Shown piece by piece: positions 63,302 through 64,000 of a DNA stretch of 64,000 nucleotides. Below the pieces are notes generated by a model. It worked only from the letters and a program-made list of their open reading frames with translations, searched no databases and was not told where the DNA came from. Both the position numbers and the translations under genes were made by a program. Origin of the DNA: Paraglaciecola sp. MB-3u-78 (GTDB lineage Bacteria; Pseudomonadota; Gammaproteobacteria; Enterobacterales; Alteromonadaceae); the NCBI RefSeq assembly GCF_002835935.1, contig NZ_PJCF01000005.1, positions 186,001-250,000 on the forward strand, read 5' to 3'. Each line of letters starts with the position of its first letter. The stretch's first letter is position 1.

Positions 63302-64000
63302 TGAATATAGAACAAATAAAACAAGGCATCCTAGCCAAATTTGAAAAGAGCCGTTTGGTATTTTGGCAGGACGAAGACATAGAGTTTCAGGAACCGTTGC
63401 CTGAAATTGCTGCTGAATTGAATTTATTAGGTATTAATGTAATCGCCCTTGATGATGAGTCTCATTTTGAGGTTAAACAACGTATTGAGCTGTTAGAGCC
63501 ACAGCAGCAGTTTTTACTTTATAGTAATAAAGCGGTTAATGAACCCACAAGAGACTGGTTGTTCGATATCCGCTTATATGCTCAGCAGTTTTATGCCGAT
63601 TCCAGCTCGATGATTTTAAGTGAGCTAGGCATGAGGATGGAGTTTCGCCAGTTAGTTGGCCGTTACAAAAAATTCTTTGGCAATAAACAGCGTTATTCCA
63701 AACTAAAAAAATTATTACCTAACAACGCGGACAAAGATGTTTTAGAGCTTACGATGATAGCGACTTTGGTAAAAGTTGAAACTGTTAGTTTTAACGCAGT
63801 TTTACATGAGTTGATTAGTCGTTATAACGAGTCTGTTGAAAAATCTAAGGAATTGTTCGATGAGTTTGAAAAGTTCGGCTTAGACACAGTATTTTGGCAA
63901 TGTGCCATTGAAGACTTAGGCTATATTGGGCTTGGTCTTTGGCTAGAAGACAATAGCAAACCCACGTTAAAAGACCTTGTTACTAAGCTTTTGGTGACTG
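63301..64000 (+). CDS. pglZ: BREX phosphatase-domain protein PglZ (partial, N-terminal)
   Basis: The first 233 codons of pglZ, cut by the window end. Starts MNIEQIKQGILAKFEKSRLVFWQDEDIEFQEPLPEI, typical of type A PglZ, then RDWLFDIRLYAQQFYADSSSMILSELGM and NADKDVLELTMIATLV. The alkaline-phosphatase-like catalytic domain would lie beyond the window. TAATG overlap with the helicase gene. brxL is expected next in a type 1 locus. Confidence 0.88.
   Translation, partial: MNIEQIKQGILAKFEKSRLVFWQDEDIEFQEPLPEIAAELNLLGINVIALDDESHFEVKQRIELLEPQQQFLLYSNKAVNEPTRDWLFDIRLYAQQFYADSSSMILSELGMRMEFRQLVGRYKKFFGNKQRYSKLKKLLPNNADKDVLELTMIATLVKVETVSFNAVLHELISRYNESVEKSKELFDEFEKFGLDTVFWQCAIEDLGYIGLGLWLEDNSKPTLKDLVTKLLVT

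Larger units (their letters stand above)
40149..64000. mobile_element. Genomic island carrying a type 1 BREX locus (right end outside window)
   Basis: Starts at the 3' end of tRNA-Arg(CCG), with a tyrosine integrase, a small phage-like regulatory switch, IS relics, then the BREX genes with nested toxin-antitoxin-chaperone and helicase modules. The second attachment site was not found inside the window, so the boundary on the right is unknown. Confidence 0.75.

Overview
The window looks like chromosomal DNA of a marine gammaproteobacterium of the Alteromonadaceae (Paraglaciecola/Glaciecola-like). That placement is inferred from three things: the conserved order gmk-rpoZ-spoT-trmH-recG with ridA inserted, the hemC-hemD-hemX-hemY operon, and the style of the TonB receptor, SLC13 transporter and RimK-family genes at moderate-to-low GC. 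No 16S gene is present to confirm it.

Layout. (1) 0.08-3.6 kb, minus strand: an ABC exporter with a DesK/DesR-type two-component system in one operon, with paired palindromes upstream. (2) 4.6-8.0 kb, minus: a RimK-family ATP-grasp ligase, a GNAT/C39-peptidase fusion and a DUF155 (RMD1-like) membrane protein. (3) 8.3-18.4 kb: housekeeping genes (HdfR-like LysR, rsmJ, recG, trmH, ridA, spoT, rpoZ, gmk, cyaY, a carboxylesterase). (4) 18.5-29.2 kb: a catabolic/uptake locus with a LysR regulator and a D-malate/tartrate dehydrogenase, two related SGNH hydrolases, an ECF sigma factor with a very short FecR-like partner, a TonB receptor, a dicarboxylate (DASS) transporter and an M14 carboxypeptidase. 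(5) 29.3-34.2 kb: an IS66-type element with clean target duplications, a YHS-domain protein, a group II intron seated just after a terminator, and a DUF2914-GNAT chimera. (6) 34.3-39.5 kb: heme genes and a metallo-beta-lactamase-fold phosphodiesterase. (7) From tRNA-Arg(CCG) at 40.1 kb to the end: a genomic island with a tyrosine integrase and a small phage-like switch, IS630 and IS6 relics, then a type 1 BREX anti-phage locus: brxR, brxA, brxB, brxC, pglX (brxX) and the start of pglZ.

The most striking feature is the state of the BREX locus. Three insertion sequences have landed in it: an IS66-type element in codon 15 of brxC, and an IS66 and an IS21 element 219 bp apart in the middle of pglX. 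Each is flanked by an exact target duplication. Removing the elements and one duplication copy on paper gives uninterrupted frames of 1240 codons (brxC) and 1242 codons (pglX). The system was therefore complete until recently, and pglX at least is now broken.

Between pglX and pglZ sit two extra modules. The first is a HicA toxin, HicB antitoxin and SecB-like chaperone set (a toxin-antitoxin-chaperone, TAC, module) with its own palindromic operator. It is bracketed by two diverged copies of the pglX 3' end, which suggests it arrived by recombination at the end of pglX. The second is a small protein with a HEPN-like RNxxxH motif, overlapping a RadD-like SF2 helicase with zinc ribbons. The region thus reads as a layered defence island in which BREX itself has been silenced while the nested modules remain intact.
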